From Longibacter salinarum (GTDB lineage Bacteria > Bacteroidota > Rhodothermia > Rhodothermales > Salinibacteraceae), in assembly GCF_002554795.1 (NCBI RefSeq), contig NZ_PDEQ01000001.1, positions 806,001-870,000 on the forward strand: a DNA stretch of 64,000 nt. The letters are read 5' to 3'. Positions 8,943-18,277 of this stretch are shown here, in pieces (within the stretch, counting starts at the first letter, position 1; each line of letters begins with the position of its first letter). Under the pieces are notes generated by a model, which was not told the origin of the DNA, did not search any database, and saw nothing but the letters and a program-made list of their open reading frames with translations. The position numbers were made by a program, and so were the translations under genes.

Positions 8943-10511
8943 GTGCCCATCTCTTCCCTCTTTGCCAGCACACGCTCCGTCGTGGATATCGGAAATCTAA
9001 CCCGTCGAGTTGCAAAGGGAAGTGGGATTGTATTCGCCGGGCAAATGGCGGGGAAGCTGATCGGCATGTGCCTGCAGATCGTGCTGAGTCGAGGGCTCGG
9101 GGCCGCTCTATATGGCACGTACACGCTGGCTATAAGCGTCATGCAGATCATGCGGGAGATCGGCACGCTCGGCCTGCACGGAGGCGTGGTCCGATTTAGT
9201 TCGGAGGCTCGCGCGAAGGACGAATTGGCTCGCGTCAAGGGAACGCTCATAGCCAGTCTGGGCCTTGGCCTCGCCGCGGCAACGGGCCTCGCCGGCATCC
9301 TGTACATCTCAAGCACTTGGCTGGCCGTCCAGGTCTTTTCGGATGCTGCACTCGCGTCCGTGCTTCGCAGTTTTGCCTTCGCGCTCCCGTTCTACGTTTT
9401 CACCTTTCTCTCCTCCCGGGCCGCTCGCGGACTGCAGGTGATGACCGCGGACGTCACCGTCGGTACAGTTGCTCAGCCGCTGATGAATCTTCTTTTCGTC
9501 GGCACGGCATTCGTCTTTGGTTGGGCGCTGGACGGAGCGGTGATGGCATTCGTCGCGTCGTCGGTCGTCAGTGCCGGACTCGGTCTCTACGTCGTCATAC
9601 GGATCGCCCCCGTCCTGCGAGATGGTGACGTCAAATCCGCGTTCGATGTTGGCGGCTTGCTCGGCTACTCCCTCCCCGTCATGGGCGTTACCCTGACGGC
9701 CCTGTTCGTAGATCAGGCAGATCGGATCATGATCGGTCTGCTGGCCACCTCCGCAGACGTTGGCCTTTACAATGTTGCCGCCCTCCTCGCGACTCAGGTT
9801 CGCTTCATGCTCACATCCGTGAGCGCAACCTTTACACCGCTGATTTCCGACCTGTACCACACCGGGCGCCGCAGTGAACTGAGAAGCCTTTTTCAGGTCA
9901 CCACGCGATGGATCGTAACCTTGTCGATTCCGCTCGGACTTGCGCTCGTTCTTTTTCCCGAACCACTCCTCTGGCTATTCGGTGCTGAGTTCCTCCCGGC
10001 CGCCCCGGTCGTCATGGTCCTCGCTGTCGGCTCCTTTCTGAACGGCGCCATCGGGACGATCGGATTGATGCTGCAGATGAGCGATCACGAGCGGCTCGTT
10101 CTCGTGGACAACATCGCCCTCGCTGTGATCAATGTCGGTCTCAACCTGTGGCTGATTCCGATCTACGGCCCGGTTGGAGCCGCCGTAGCAACGGCTGTCT
10201 CCGTCACGATGGTCAACGTGATTCAGTACCTCCAGGTAAAGTACCTGCTCGACGTCACCCCCTTCAGTGCGGCCTACCTCCGTCCCATCGGAGCCGGCAT
10301 TGTCTCCGGCATCGCCGGCTGGGGCGCGAGTGCGGCACTCGACCCCTGGTTCCTCCACGAGGTTGTCGGCATGCTTACGACAGGCGCGACGTATCTCGGC
10401 GTGCTCTTCTTTATCGGGCTCCCAGAGGAAGACTGGGATGTCGTCGCTCCCGTTCTGAAGCGGACCGGACTCGACCGATTCATTTCATCGACGGCGTCGG
10501 ACCGGGACTAA
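8943..10511 (+). CDS. Oligosaccharide flippase / polysaccharide biosynthesis protein (Wzx/MATE-like)
   Basis: A 522 aa integral membrane protein with about 12-14 hydrophobic segments and the MOP-superfamily pattern: N-terminal KGSGIVFAGQMAGKLIGM, LSRGLGAALYGTYTLA, and mid-protein VDQADRIMIGLLATSADVGL. Proteins of this type flip lipid-linked oligosaccharides across the inner membrane. The start is a GTG at 8943; the first helix begins at about residue 20, so the N-terminus is plausible. It opens the glycan locus and converges with the sulfotransferase gene 59 bp downstream. Two or more glycosyltransferases nearby support a role in exporting an envelope glycan. Confidence 0.92.
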   Translation: MPISSLFASTRSVVDIGNLTRRVAKGSGIVFAGQMAGKLIGMCLQIVLSRGLGAALYGTYTLAISVMQIMREIGTLGLHGGVVRFSSEARAKDELARVKGTLIASLGLGLAAATGLAGILYISSTWLAVQVFSDAALASVLRSFAFALPFYVFTFLSSRAARGLQVMTADVTVGTVAQPLMNLLFVGTAFVFGWALDGAVMAFVASSVVSAGLGLYVVIRIAPVLRDGDVKSAFDVGGLLGYSLPVMGVTLTALFVDQADRIMIGLLATSADVGLYNVAALLATQVRFMLTSVSATFTPLISDLYHTGRRSELRSLFQVTTRWIVTLSIPLGLALVLFPEPLLWLFGAEFLPAAPVVMVLAVGSFLNGAIGTIGLMLQMSDHERLVLVDNIALAVINVGLNLWLIPIYGPVGAAVATAVSVTMVNVIQYLQVKYLLDVTPFSAAYLRPIGAGIVSGIAGWGASAALDPWFLHEVVGMLTTGATYLGVLFFIGLPEEDWDVVAPVLKRTGLDRFISSTASDRD

Positions 10512-10570
10512 CGTCAGACTAGAAGGGCGCGGATGGTCGACAACGTCTGTCCGGTCCACCTCCCCCTTGC

Positions 10571-11485
10571 TCAACGCCAGCCGTGCTTTCGAGCCCGACG
10601 GCGGATAACGATGCGTAGCGACTCGGCAATGAGAGCAATCGCGTCCGACCAGAAGTCCGTATCAAAAGCCACGGGCGGCGTCGGATACCCGTAGTCGTGC
10701 ATTTGCTCCCGCGCAACGCGTTGTATCACCCATCGGCGAGCGGGAGGCAGACGGTCCTTCCACTTCTGGGTGTTTGACGGATCCACGGGTCGCCTCGTGT
10801 TCTTCTTCCATGGCTCCGCACTGAGAGCGTCCTCCGCGTTCTCGTGAAACGACAACATCCCGGGATCGAAGGGGAGGCGCAAAAACGAGCACACCTTTCG
10901 TAGTTCGTCCTCGGGGTGACGCAAGAGGTCCTCGTACCGGAGATCATGGAAATGGCCACCGAGCGCGGATCGATAGGTGTCAATCTGCTCGGCGTAGCGC
11001 CTCCAGGTCCAGGCGGTTTCAATGATGGTGTCCCGGTTCCATGGCATCGGTTGCTGCGACAGGTAAACATCCCGCGGATCGCGCGTGATGGCGATAAATA
11101 CAGCCTGCGGAAAGTGCGTCCTGATCGTGTCGATGTGAGCGAGGTGATCCGGCGTTTTCTCTCCCCAGACGCGAGCCGCTTTGCGTGCGGCATACGTCTG
11201 AAGCAGTACCCGAAGGATGTCTGCAGGAGCATCACCGGCCGCGTCACGAATCTGCTGCCATTCCTCCGCAGAGAGATGCATGTCTTGCACGCCCGACTCG
11301 GCTTGGAGAAAACGGATGGCTTCGGCTTTCGCTTCCGCCGACGGAGAGCGATTTGCGACGTCGCATTTCGTAAAAAAATGCGTCTCTGGTGCGATGGAAA
11401 TGTCCGCGTGCGCGTCGAGCATCGCGCTGAACAGCGTCGTGCCGGACCGCGGCATTCCGACCACGAAGACGGGACTGGCAGGCAT
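10571..11485 (-). CDS. PAPS-dependent sulfotransferase
   Basis: A 304 aa cytoplasmic sulfotransferase. The 5'-phosphosulfate loop is GMPRSGTTLF (about residues 10-19) and the 3'-phosphate-binding motif is RDPRDVYLS (135-143); both are diagnostic of enzymes using 3'-phosphoadenosine-5'-phosphosulfate. I set the start at ATG 11485 because the open frame continues upstream to 11710 into the coding region of the next glycosyltransferase and that extension is low-complexity (SRSSRLGPPDRTAREG-like). Its place among glycosyltransferases and a flippase suggests it sulfates a glycan, though lipid or protein acceptors are possible. The gap to the upstream GT stop is 59 bp, so co-transcription is likely. 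Confidence 0.92.
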   Translation of the reverse strand: MPASPVFVVGMPRSGTTLFSAMLDAHADISIAPETHFFTKCDVANRSPSAEAKAEAIRFLQAESGVQDMHLSAEEWQQIRDAAGDAPADILRVLLQTYAARKAARVWGEKTPDHLAHIDTIRTHFPQAVFIAITRDPRDVYLSQQPMPWNRDTIIETAWTWRRYAEQIDTYRSALGGHFHDLRYEDLLRHPEDELRKVCSFLRLPFDPGMLSFHENAEDALSAEPWKKNTRRPVDPSNTQKWKDRLPPARRWVIQRVAREQMHDYGYPTPPVAFDTDFWSDAIALIAESLRIVIRRRARKHGWR

Positions 11486-11544
11486 GTCGGAGCGTGAGAT
11501 AGGCGTTTCGTCGTCTGGGTTGAAGCGCGAGCTGGATCCCGAAT

Positions 11545-12597
11545 CTAGCGTGCCAGCACCTCCCGGTACAGATCGATCGTCTGGCGCGCGAGAACGGGCC
11601 ACTCCAACTTGTCGAGAGGCGCCCTCTCGGGCCGTTCGGTCCGGAGGACCCAGTCGAGAGCTTCGCGAAGCCGTTTCGGCGTCAGGGTTCCATCGTACGT
11701 GTGAACCCACTCCGGTCCGACGTTGTCGCGCAATTCGCCCATCGCGCCCCGGTTGGGAACGAGTACGGGACGGTTGAAACTGAGGGCAAGGAGGGCGCTC
11801 CCAGAATGCAGGATGTGATCGTACGGGAGCACAACAAGATCCGACGCAGCGAGGTATCTCGGCATGAGATCCTCCGGGACGTATCGGAGATCGAGACGAA
11901 TGCGTGAGTCTCGTTGAGCTGCCATCTGAATAGACTCGCGCAGGGTGTCAGTGCTCGGCTCTCCGACGACCAGCAGGCGTGCGTCGCCCTCACACCACTG
12001 GCGAAAGATTCGTACGAGGTGCGGGACGTTCTTGTACGGGCGAATACGTCCGACGTAGAGGAGGACCGGCGCATCCCGATGCAGTCCGAGATTTGCCCGC
12101 GCGTCGTCTCGGTCATGGGGGTCCGGATACGCGTCTCTATAGTGGCCATGCGGAACGATGGCGGACGGGACATCTGAGAGCGCACCGATTTCACGCCGGG
12201 CCATCTCCAACCCGTCCTGGCTCAGCGAGATGAAGCCATCTACGAGGCTCGGAAAAACGGACCAGAACATGTTTTCAAGGCCGGCGTGATGCGACTCGTG
12301 AGGACCGAGATCATGTCCGGTCCAGACGACCCGAGTGCCTCGCATCCGGGCCAGCGCCAGGGTGGCAATCTCACCCATAACATAGCTGGCTGATCGCCAC
12401 CAGTCGTCGAGGCTAAGAAAATCGTCAGGCCAGTGAACGTGGATGATGTCGTACGCCCCACTCACCGCGCGCTTCGGCGTGAACTCGTCGACCGTAACGC
12501 CTTCCTCCCCTTCCATCGCGGAGTACAACAGGCGATTGTATGGATTCCCGGTCTTGTTATCGAACGCTGGCCAGGCAAGAATGCGGAGAGAAGACAC
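11545..12597 (-). CDS. Glycosyltransferase, GT-B fold (family 4-like)
   Basis: A 350 aa enzyme with a Rossmann-type N-terminal half (HVHWP at 53-57, then VVWTGHDLGPH) and a C-terminal donor-binding half starting at PVLLYVGRIRPYKNV, followed by SDLVVLPYDHILHSGSALLA, the region where GT4 enzymes bind the nucleotide sugar with an E/D-rich loop. The arrangement resembles mannosyl- or glucuronosyl-transferases of exopolysaccharide pathways, but donor and acceptor cannot be assigned. It lies between another glycosyltransferase (51 bp upstream) and the sulfotransferase (59 bp downstream) on the same strand. Confidence 0.9.
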   Translation of the reverse strand: MSSLRILAWPAFDNKTGNPYNRLLYSAMEGEEGVTVDEFTPKRAVSGAYDIIHVHWPDDFLSLDDWWRSASYVMGEIATLALARMRGTRVVWTGHDLGPHESHHAGLENMFWSVFPSLVDGFISLSQDGLEMARREIGALSDVPSAIVPHGHYRDAYPDPHDRDDARANLGLHRDAPVLLYVGRIRPYKNVPHLVRIFRQWCEGDARLLVVGEPSTDTLRESIQMAAQRDSRIRLDLRYVPEDLMPRYLAASDLVVLPYDHILHSGSALLALSFNRPVLVPNRGAMGELRDNVGPEWVHTYDGTLTPKRLREALDWVLRTERPERAPLDKLEWPVLARQTIDLYREVLAR

Positions 12598-12648
12598 AAT
12601 CGATCGGAGAAAAGAGACGTTGAGCGAAGAGAGGACAACACGATCAGA

Positions 12649-14100
12649 CTATCTAGTCAGAGCGGACGGCCGATGCTGCCTGCAGGCCTCGTCGAGAAAT
12701 CCAGCCATTCGGCGCGCCTGTTGCTGCCGGTTGTGCTCCTGGATCTGATTCCACGCCGCTCCCGGACGAGGATTCCCTTCCTTCCAGGCGGTGTAATGTG
12801 CGAGAATCATCTCTTGCGCCGATCGCGCATCGTTCCAGTCGACGATCTGACCGGCTTCGTGGGCGTCCAAAAGCGAGGCCGCATCACCATCGGGCGGACC
12901 GACACCGATGACCGGGCGCCCGCTCGCGAGGTATTCGTAGAGCTTGCTCGTGATCATTCCCCGCGCCTGAGCAAATGGTTCGATGACGAGGAGAAGAAGC
13001 GTCGACGCTGCCATCTCACGAATCGCGTCCGCGTGTGGAATAAACGGAACGCGCTCGACCCGGTCCATCAGGTTTCTTTCTTCAATGGCATCTACCACGG
13101 CCGGGTCCACCGTGCCGATCAACCGTACTTTGAGGTCCGGAATGTCGCTGTTGTCCTGTAGAGCCGCAAGCGCATCCCACACGGCCGTCGGATTACGACT
13201 CGCGTATAGCTTCCCGACGTGAGAAAGCACGAACGAGCGATCGCCCGAATCCTCCTTGCTATGCGCCGCCGCCAGGGATGACCCCTCGGACACCGTCGGC
13301 CCGTCGGGATGGACGACGGAGAAGGCGCGGGCGTCAAAGCCATTTTCGACCACTCCGTACGTTCCCTCTTGCTTGGACCGAAAGAGCTCAGCCCATGACG
13401 GACTCACCGTCGTGACGAGGCTGGCATCACGAAGCACGCTTTTCTCAAGCCGTTCGTCGAGACGGCGAGCCCATCCGGTATGGGGAAAGTCGTCGTAGTA
13501 GCTGATGTCGGTCCACGGATCGTGGAGATCAGCGATCCACGGCAAGCCACTGGCGCGGGCGAGACTCCGGCCGACAAGATGGACCGAGTGGGGCGCTCCC
13601 GTCGACAGAACGGCGTCGAAGCGCCCGCTGTCCAGCAATTCCTTCCCTCGAACATGTGCGAAGGGCCACCATCCGACGCGGGCATCCGGGATGAACACGT
13701 TCGCCCGGATCCAGCGTGCTGCTTTTTCCAGAAAAGAGCGATCCTCTCCAAGTGATCCGGCCGGCAGCCCTTCGTCCCCTTTCACCTTCTTGTACAAAGC
13801 CAGCGGATCGAACGCTCCGGTCCGGTGAACCTGCACCGAATCCGGCACGGCGCTGAGCAGGGATGGATCACGGTTCGGATAGGCGCCCTCCTTAACCGTC
13901 AGTACTTCAGGCTGCCAGCCGGCGTCCTCGAGGTACTCCAGGAACTGTAAGATACGTTGCACGGCCGGGCCGCCAGCCGGCGGCACGTAGTAGGCAACAA
14001 TCAGGACACGTCGAGCAGCCACAGAGTGTGTGGTGTTATGAACGTAAGGCGGATCGAGCGGGCGATTATGTTCCTCAGGCTCCGTTGCCTCGGTCATCAT
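12649..14100 (-). CDS. Glycosyltransferase, GT-B fold (family 4-like)
   Basis: A 483 aa enzyme. The N-terminal domain begins VLIVAYYVPPAGGPAVQR and contains WIADLHDPWTDISYYDDF, a common signature of GT4-like transferases; the C-terminal domain has LSHVGKLYASRNP, RVERVPFIPHADAI and MITSKLYEYLASGRPVIG, the donor-binding loop. I chose ATG 14100, preceded by a GGAG nine bases upstream (one of the few good ribosome binding sites here); it overlaps the end of the YfhO gene by 26 bp, implying translational coupling. The open frame extends to 14205 but that part is inside the upstream gene and is not conserved-looking. Confidence 0.9.
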   Translation of the reverse strand: MMTEATEPEEHNRPLDPPYVHNTTHSVAARRVLIVAYYVPPAGGPAVQRILQFLEYLEDAGWQPEVLTVKEGAYPNRDPSLLSAVPDSVQVHRTGAFDPLALYKKVKGDEGLPAGSLGEDRSFLEKAARWIRANVFIPDARVGWWPFAHVRGKELLDSGRFDAVLSTGAPHSVHLVGRSLARASGLPWIADLHDPWTDISYYDDFPHTGWARRLDERLEKSVLRDASLVTTVSPSWAELFRSKQEGTYGVVENGFDARAFSVVHPDGPTVSEGSSLAAAHSKEDSGDRSFVLSHVGKLYASRNPTAVWDALAALQDNSDIPDLKVRLIGTVDPAVVDAIEERNLMDRVERVPFIPHADAIREMAASTLLLLVIEPFAQARGMITSKLYEYLASGRPVIGVGPPDGDAASLLDAHEAGQIVDWNDARSAQEMILAHYTAWKEGNPRPGAAWNQIQEHNRQQQARRMAGFLDEACRQHRPSALTR

Positions 14101-16657
14101 CGCCATCGGCTCCGGTTTGTTTCCCTTCTTCGGCCGCACGTCCTTCCTCCTTCCGACGCCGATAATACGGAAGAGCAAGCATGAACGCGACACCTCCGTA
14201 CACAATCGCCGTCGTCACACCCGATATCAACGTACCGTAGCGGTCGGACGCCGGCGTGAACGTCATGGTGAGGGTGTGGGACCCGGCTGGCACGTGCACT
14301 CCACGCAGCAGGTAGTTCACACGATGAATCTGCACCTCCTCCCCATTGATCGAAGCCTCCCACCCCGCTGGATAATAGACCTCGCTTGCCACGAAAAGAC
14401 GCGGCGAATCGGTCTCGACGGACCAGGTAATTTCGCGAGGCGAATACTCTTCCAGCGTCACGGACGCGGTCGATGTGGAATCGATCGGGCTGATCGGTCC
14501 GTCCAGCGGCTCCGGAAGAACCGCCATTTCGCGCGGGTTGAAGTCTCCACTCCGTAGGAAAGACCACGTCTCCTCCGCGGACTCGATCACACGGGTGGAT
14601 CCGACGAGATAGCCACGCGGCACCGCATTGGCATTTTCCAACACAAGAACGCCGCTTTGCTCGTCCTGAAAGACCACGTCGGTTCCCGGCAACTGCTGCG
14701 TCGAGAGGATGTAGCGGGCATTCATCATATCGACCGCGTTGTCGCTGATGCCTCCGTTCGGGCCACGGAGGATGTGGTCGAGGTAGTCCTGATACCGCTG
14801 AAGCTTGGCGCCGTGGTAACCACTAAGGGACTGGTGCAAGTAGGGTGTGTAACCATCGCCGCTGAGGCCGGAGGCTCCCGGTCGACGAAGCGGAAGCACT
14901 CGGAAATGGCCTGCGCCGCCGAGTTCATCCTCGCGTTCCTCGAGCCATTGATCGAAGGCGAACGTTTGAATTTGCTGCTCCGCATCGGGAGTCGGCGAAA
15001 AACTTTGATCGTTCAGGTACCGTCCATCCACGGTCCATAGGTCGATAAGAACCACCAGCACGACGCCGGCGGCCGCGACTGAGGCCGGTGCGGTTTCGCG
15101 CCGATACAACATCAAAAGTCCGCCGGCGACCAGGAGAGCCAAGAGGGAGCGCAGCGCATCATCCGAAAACGACTCTTCGCGAGCGTCCCTTCGCTTCTGA
15201 ATCTCCTGCTGCGCGGCCTGACGCACCCGTTGCTGTCCAACATTCGGATACTGCTGGCGAATCATCTGGACCAGGCGCGCTTCCTCGTTGGGCTTCTCGA
15301 AATCCAGCAACGCGTCGCCGCCGAGATAGAGGAGCCCGACGAGAGCTACCATCGCGCCGAACGCGTACATCGTGGCTTTCGTCTTTTTCTCCTCAACAGC
15401 CTTCTTCTTCGTGCGACGGAGCACGTCATTGAGCCCAATTCCCGCAAGCACAGCAATAGCGAGGACCGAGATACTCAGCCACGTCTCCGGCGCCCTGAAG
15501 GCGTCGAAGTACGGAAAGAACTCAAACATCGGCCGGTTTACAATAGCGAGATGCCGCCCGAAGGCAAAGAGAATGGTTACCAGTGCACCGGCCGCGAGTC
15601 CCTGCACGACGCGGGTACGAACACGGTAGACAGCGAGTCCGGCGAGGGACAGCGCGACCGCGCCGACGTAGTGCGGCCCCGCGGTGAAGGGCTTCGGGCC
15701 CCAGTACGTCCCCCCCGAGCCGCCGAATGCATCAGCGACCGCAAGCGTGATGATCTCGCCGATGCCCTGACTCCAGCGCATGGCGTTCTCCCATCCCATA
15801 TTTCCTCCCTCGCCCGTCCCAGACGCCGCGCCTCGGACGCTAAACTGCTTGTACTCCCACGTCGGCCAGTACGGCTGAAGCACCATCAGCAGCGCGAGAA
15901 TGGTACCAAGCGCGAGCCACCCGGTGGCTTTCGCGATCGGCTTCCACGTTCCATCACGCACCGCACCGATCATCTCCACCAGCCACCAGACGAAGGCCAG
16001 CATCAGGACGTAGTAGGTGATCTGCGGATGTTGCGCCCGCAACTCGACGGCGAGCACGATCGCGAAACAAAAGCCTCCGAGTGGACCCGGATTTCGTAAT
16101 GTGTACGCAAACGCTAGAAGAATGAATGGGGCAAACGCGAGCGCGACGAATTTTGTCTGATGCCCTGCCGCGAGAATGATCGGCATGTACGTTGTGAAGC
16201 CGTACGCGATGCCGGCAAGCAGGCTCGAGAAAAAGTTGCCTGTCAGGTAAAACGTCAGTAGATACGCTCCCGCGAGCATCAGAAACAGATGCGTACTCGG
16301 CCATGCGTACGGTCGAAGCGTATTAATGACGGTGTCGACCTGGGGAATCTCCGACCCGTAGTTAATGAGGTAGCCAGGCATACCACCGAATGCATTCGGC
16401 GCCCACAGCGCGTCGTCCCCGGTCTCCTCCTCGTACTGAATCATCGCTTCCGCCATCCCACGCCACTTCACGATGTCGGTCCCATGGAGGCCCTTTCCGT
16501 CGAAGTGAATCGGTGCGAAGAAGCTGACCGACAGCACAATGAACAGGAGCATGGAGACGCCGTGACGAGCCAGCGGCGACAGGCTGCTTAGAAACCCGTC
16601 CTGAGCGTGTGGCGGACGACCGCGACGCGACGAGCTCCGGGCAGAAGACGATGACAT
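14075..16657 (-). CDS. YfhO-family large integral membrane protein
   Basis: An 860 aa polytopic protein with about 13 hydrophobic segments and a large extracytoplasmic beta-rich domain near the C-terminus (about 640-810) before a last helix. The N-terminal half includes the pattern KWRGMAEAMIQYEEETGDDA and ALWAPNAFGGMPGYL, which is typical of YfhO proteins; related GT-C-like proteins act as lipid-linked sugar transferases (in Gram-positives YfhO glycosylates teichoic acids). The periplasmic part with LRGVHVPAGSHTLTMTF is also typical. It overlaps the following glycosyltransferase start, so they are probably coupled. The exact acceptor is unknown. Confidence 0.88.
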   Translation of the reverse strand: MSSSSARSSSRRGRPPHAQDGFLSSLSPLARHGVSMLLFIVLSVSFFAPIHFDGKGLHGTDIVKWRGMAEAMIQYEEETGDDALWAPNAFGGMPGYLINYGSEIPQVDTVINTLRPYAWPSTHLFLMLAGAYLLTFYLTGNFFSSLLAGIAYGFTTYMPIILAAGHQTKFVALAFAPFILLAFAYTLRNPGPLGGFCFAIVLAVELRAQHPQITYYVLMLAFVWWLVEMIGAVRDGTWKPIAKATGWLALGTILALLMVLQPYWPTWEYKQFSVRGAASGTGEGGNMGWENAMRWSQGIGEIITLAVADAFGGSGGTYWGPKPFTAGPHYVGAVALSLAGLAVYRVRTRVVQGLAAGALVTILFAFGRHLAIVNRPMFEFFPYFDAFRAPETWLSISVLAIAVLAGIGLNDVLRRTKKKAVEEKKTKATMYAFGAMVALVGLLYLGGDALLDFEKPNEEARLVQMIRQQYPNVGQQRVRQAAQQEIQKRRDAREESFSDDALRSLLALLVAGGLLMLYRRETAPASVAAAGVVLVVLIDLWTVDGRYLNDQSFSPTPDAEQQIQTFAFDQWLEEREDELGGAGHFRVLPLRRPGASGLSGDGYTPYLHQSLSGYHGAKLQRYQDYLDHILRGPNGGISDNAVDMMNARYILSTQQLPGTDVVFQDEQSGVLVLENANAVPRGYLVGSTRVIESAEETWSFLRSGDFNPREMAVLPEPLDGPISPIDSTSTASVTLEEYSPREITWSVETDSPRLFVASEVYYPAGWEASINGEEVQIHRVNYLLRGVHVPAGSHTLTMTFTPASDRYGTLISGVTTAIVYGGVAFMLALPYYRRRKEEGRAAEEGKQTGADGDDDRGNGA

Positions 16658-16727
16658 GTGAGCGTAGAAATGGCTTCGAAGGGAGGAGAAAGCTGAGAAA
16701 CAGCCCGCAGCAGGCAGGAAACGGGGG

Positions 16728-17711
16728 CTATGATGCAGGCGGTGCCGTTTGAGTGCTTTGAATCAGGTGGGACGCGCATTCCCGGGCCAGATTAGCAAGA
16801 GCGCGACGGGGACCGGAATCGGAGCGGGCATACGCGTCCAACCACGGCCCATCAAAGAGAGCAGCGCGATCCAGTTCGTGCCGCCCCTTCAGATAATGGA
16901 AAATCGCAGGTGCCTCGGCATCGTCGGGCGACGTAGCAAGCTCCCAGTTGTACGTGTGGTCCAGGAGGTCGTACTCTACCTCATTAGATAGCAGCGCGAA
17001 GGCAACCGCCAGTTGCTCCGCGACCCAGTATGCGTACGTCGTTTTCTGGCGCGATGGAAAAAAGCGAGCGTACAGGCGGTGAGCCGTCTCGCGAAAGAGA
17101 CCGGGAAGCGACTCCACGGCCGACGACGCACGACGCGACACGAGTTCGTAGGCGATGCGAGGAGCATGGTAGCGGACGATCTCCACCGCCGGCTTCGTCA
17201 TCACCATGACCCCACAATTGAACAGCGGGATGTCTCGAGGGAAACGCGCGTCCTGTACATCGGCAGCGGACGCTCCATCGGGGACGGCAAACTCGCGAAT
17301 CAGTGCGTCCAGCGGTCCCGCCTCCTGCGAACCGATCTCCCCCATCATGCGGCCACGGAACTGCGCTCGGCCGGGGTCGAGACCGTCCACCATGGGACCG
17401 AGATCTGCGAATGAGCACGTGTCGGCGTCCAGGTAAAGCAAAACGTCGTAGGATGTGTCCGCCGGGAACAGTGCGTTGAATTTATTCGCGAAGAGCCAGC
17501 CATAGTGGCGGGGCATTACGCGAACGTTTACGTCCCCCATCGACTCAAGCTGTTGCCGATCGGTGGCGGGCATGTCACGCCCATTCACCGAAAGGGTAAT
17601 GGGAGCGTCGGATAGCGCACCGGCACGAGACCGGATGCTGTAAACGAGCAGCTTCATCATGTTGATGAACGCCGACTCGGGCTCCCCCACGATGGAGATG
17701 CGAACGCGCAT
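16728..17711 (-). CDS. Putative glycosyltransferase, GT-A-like (DxD motif)
   Basis: A 327 aa protein. After an N-terminal VRISIVGEPESAFINMMKLLV strand-helix unit, it shows VLLYLDADTCSFADL (about 90-104); DAD at 95-97 would be the metal-binding DxD of GT-A enzymes such as GT8. PLFNCGVMVMTK further on matches the FNAGVMV-type segment of that family. Substrate cannot be assigned. It is separated from the YfhO gene by 70 bp and from gatC upstream by 41 bp; the compact spacing suggests gatC and this gene may be transcribed together although their functions are unrelated. Confidence 0.82.
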   Translation of the reverse strand: MRVRISIVGEPESAFINMMKLLVYSIRSRAGALSDAPITLSVNGRDMPATDRQQLESMGDVNVRVMPRHYGWLFANKFNALFPADTSYDVLLYLDADTCSFADLGPMVDGLDPGRAQFRGRMMGEIGSQEAGPLDALIREFAVPDGASAADVQDARFPRDIPLFNCGVMVMTKPAVEIVRYHAPRIAYELVSRRASSAVESLPGLFRETAHRLYARFFPSRQKTTYAYWVAEQLAVAFALLSNEVEYDLLDHTYNWELATSPDDAEAPAIFHYLKGRHELDRAALFDGPWLDAYARSDSGPRRALANLARECASHLIQSTQTAPPAS

Positions 17712-17752
17712 ACGTGGAACCGTTAATGACTGCTGTAACGACAGGCGTTTCC

Positions 17753-18040
17753 CTATTCGATGACTTTAGGGACGCGGAAATGTTTGCCGTCGGTGTCGGG
17801 CGCGTTGCTGAGCGCCTCGTCCCGCGAGATTCGAGACGTACTGGAATCCTCGCGGGTACGATTTGCAAGTTCTAGGACGTGTGTCATCGGCTCCACACCG
17901 GAGGTGTCAACACGGTCAAGGTCCTTCACATACTCCAGAATGCGGTTGAGATCTTCGGCAAGATCGCTCTCCTCTTCTTCAGAGAAGCTCAGTCGAGCAA
18001 GAGCAGCGATGGATCGAACATCGTCGCGAGACACAGACAT
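17753..18040 (-). CDS. gatC: Asp-tRNA(Asn)/Glu-tRNA(Gln) amidotransferase subunit C
   Basis: A 95 aa protein matching GatC: MSVSRDDVRSIAALARLSFS, then EEEESDLAEDLNRILEYVKD, ending in LSNAPDTDGKHFRVPKVIE, the expected C-terminus. GatC clamps GatA to GatB in the complex that amidates misacylated Glu-tRNA(Gln) or Asp-tRNA(Asn). gatA and gatB are not in the window, so the genes are dispersed. I used ATG 18040; an in-frame start at 18055 would add five residues. No clear ribosome binding site is visible. Confidence 0.95.
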   Translation of the reverse strand: MSVSRDDVRSIAALARLSFSEEEESDLAEDLNRILEYVKDLDRVDTSGVEPMTHVLELANRTREDSSTSRISRDEALSNAPDTDGKHFRVPKVIE

Positions 18041-18277
18041 AGCGCGATTTAGCACTAAAAAGTATGGTTACGAACACACATCGTCTCGCCCGAATCCAGA
18101 GAGGCATGAACCCCGACATCCGGGTCGAACGAGAGCAACGAGAATCACAGCCAGGGGTTTCTTCTCGCAGCCCAATCACGACCGTTTCTGGGTCATCCGG
18201 CCGGAGCGACACCCGACATTCGTCGTGCTCCCGCGTTGCTTTCTCCTTCCGGGTGAACGCCCCGGAAGGTGACATCG

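Noticed and set aside
11486-11710. N-terminal extension of the sulfotransferase
   Set aside because: Lies over the 3' part of the upstream glycosyltransferase gene, low complexity, and the sulfotransferase motif starts naturally after the ATG at 11485.
15230-16099. 289-aa plus-strand frame
   Set aside because: Antisense to the YfhO-family gene.
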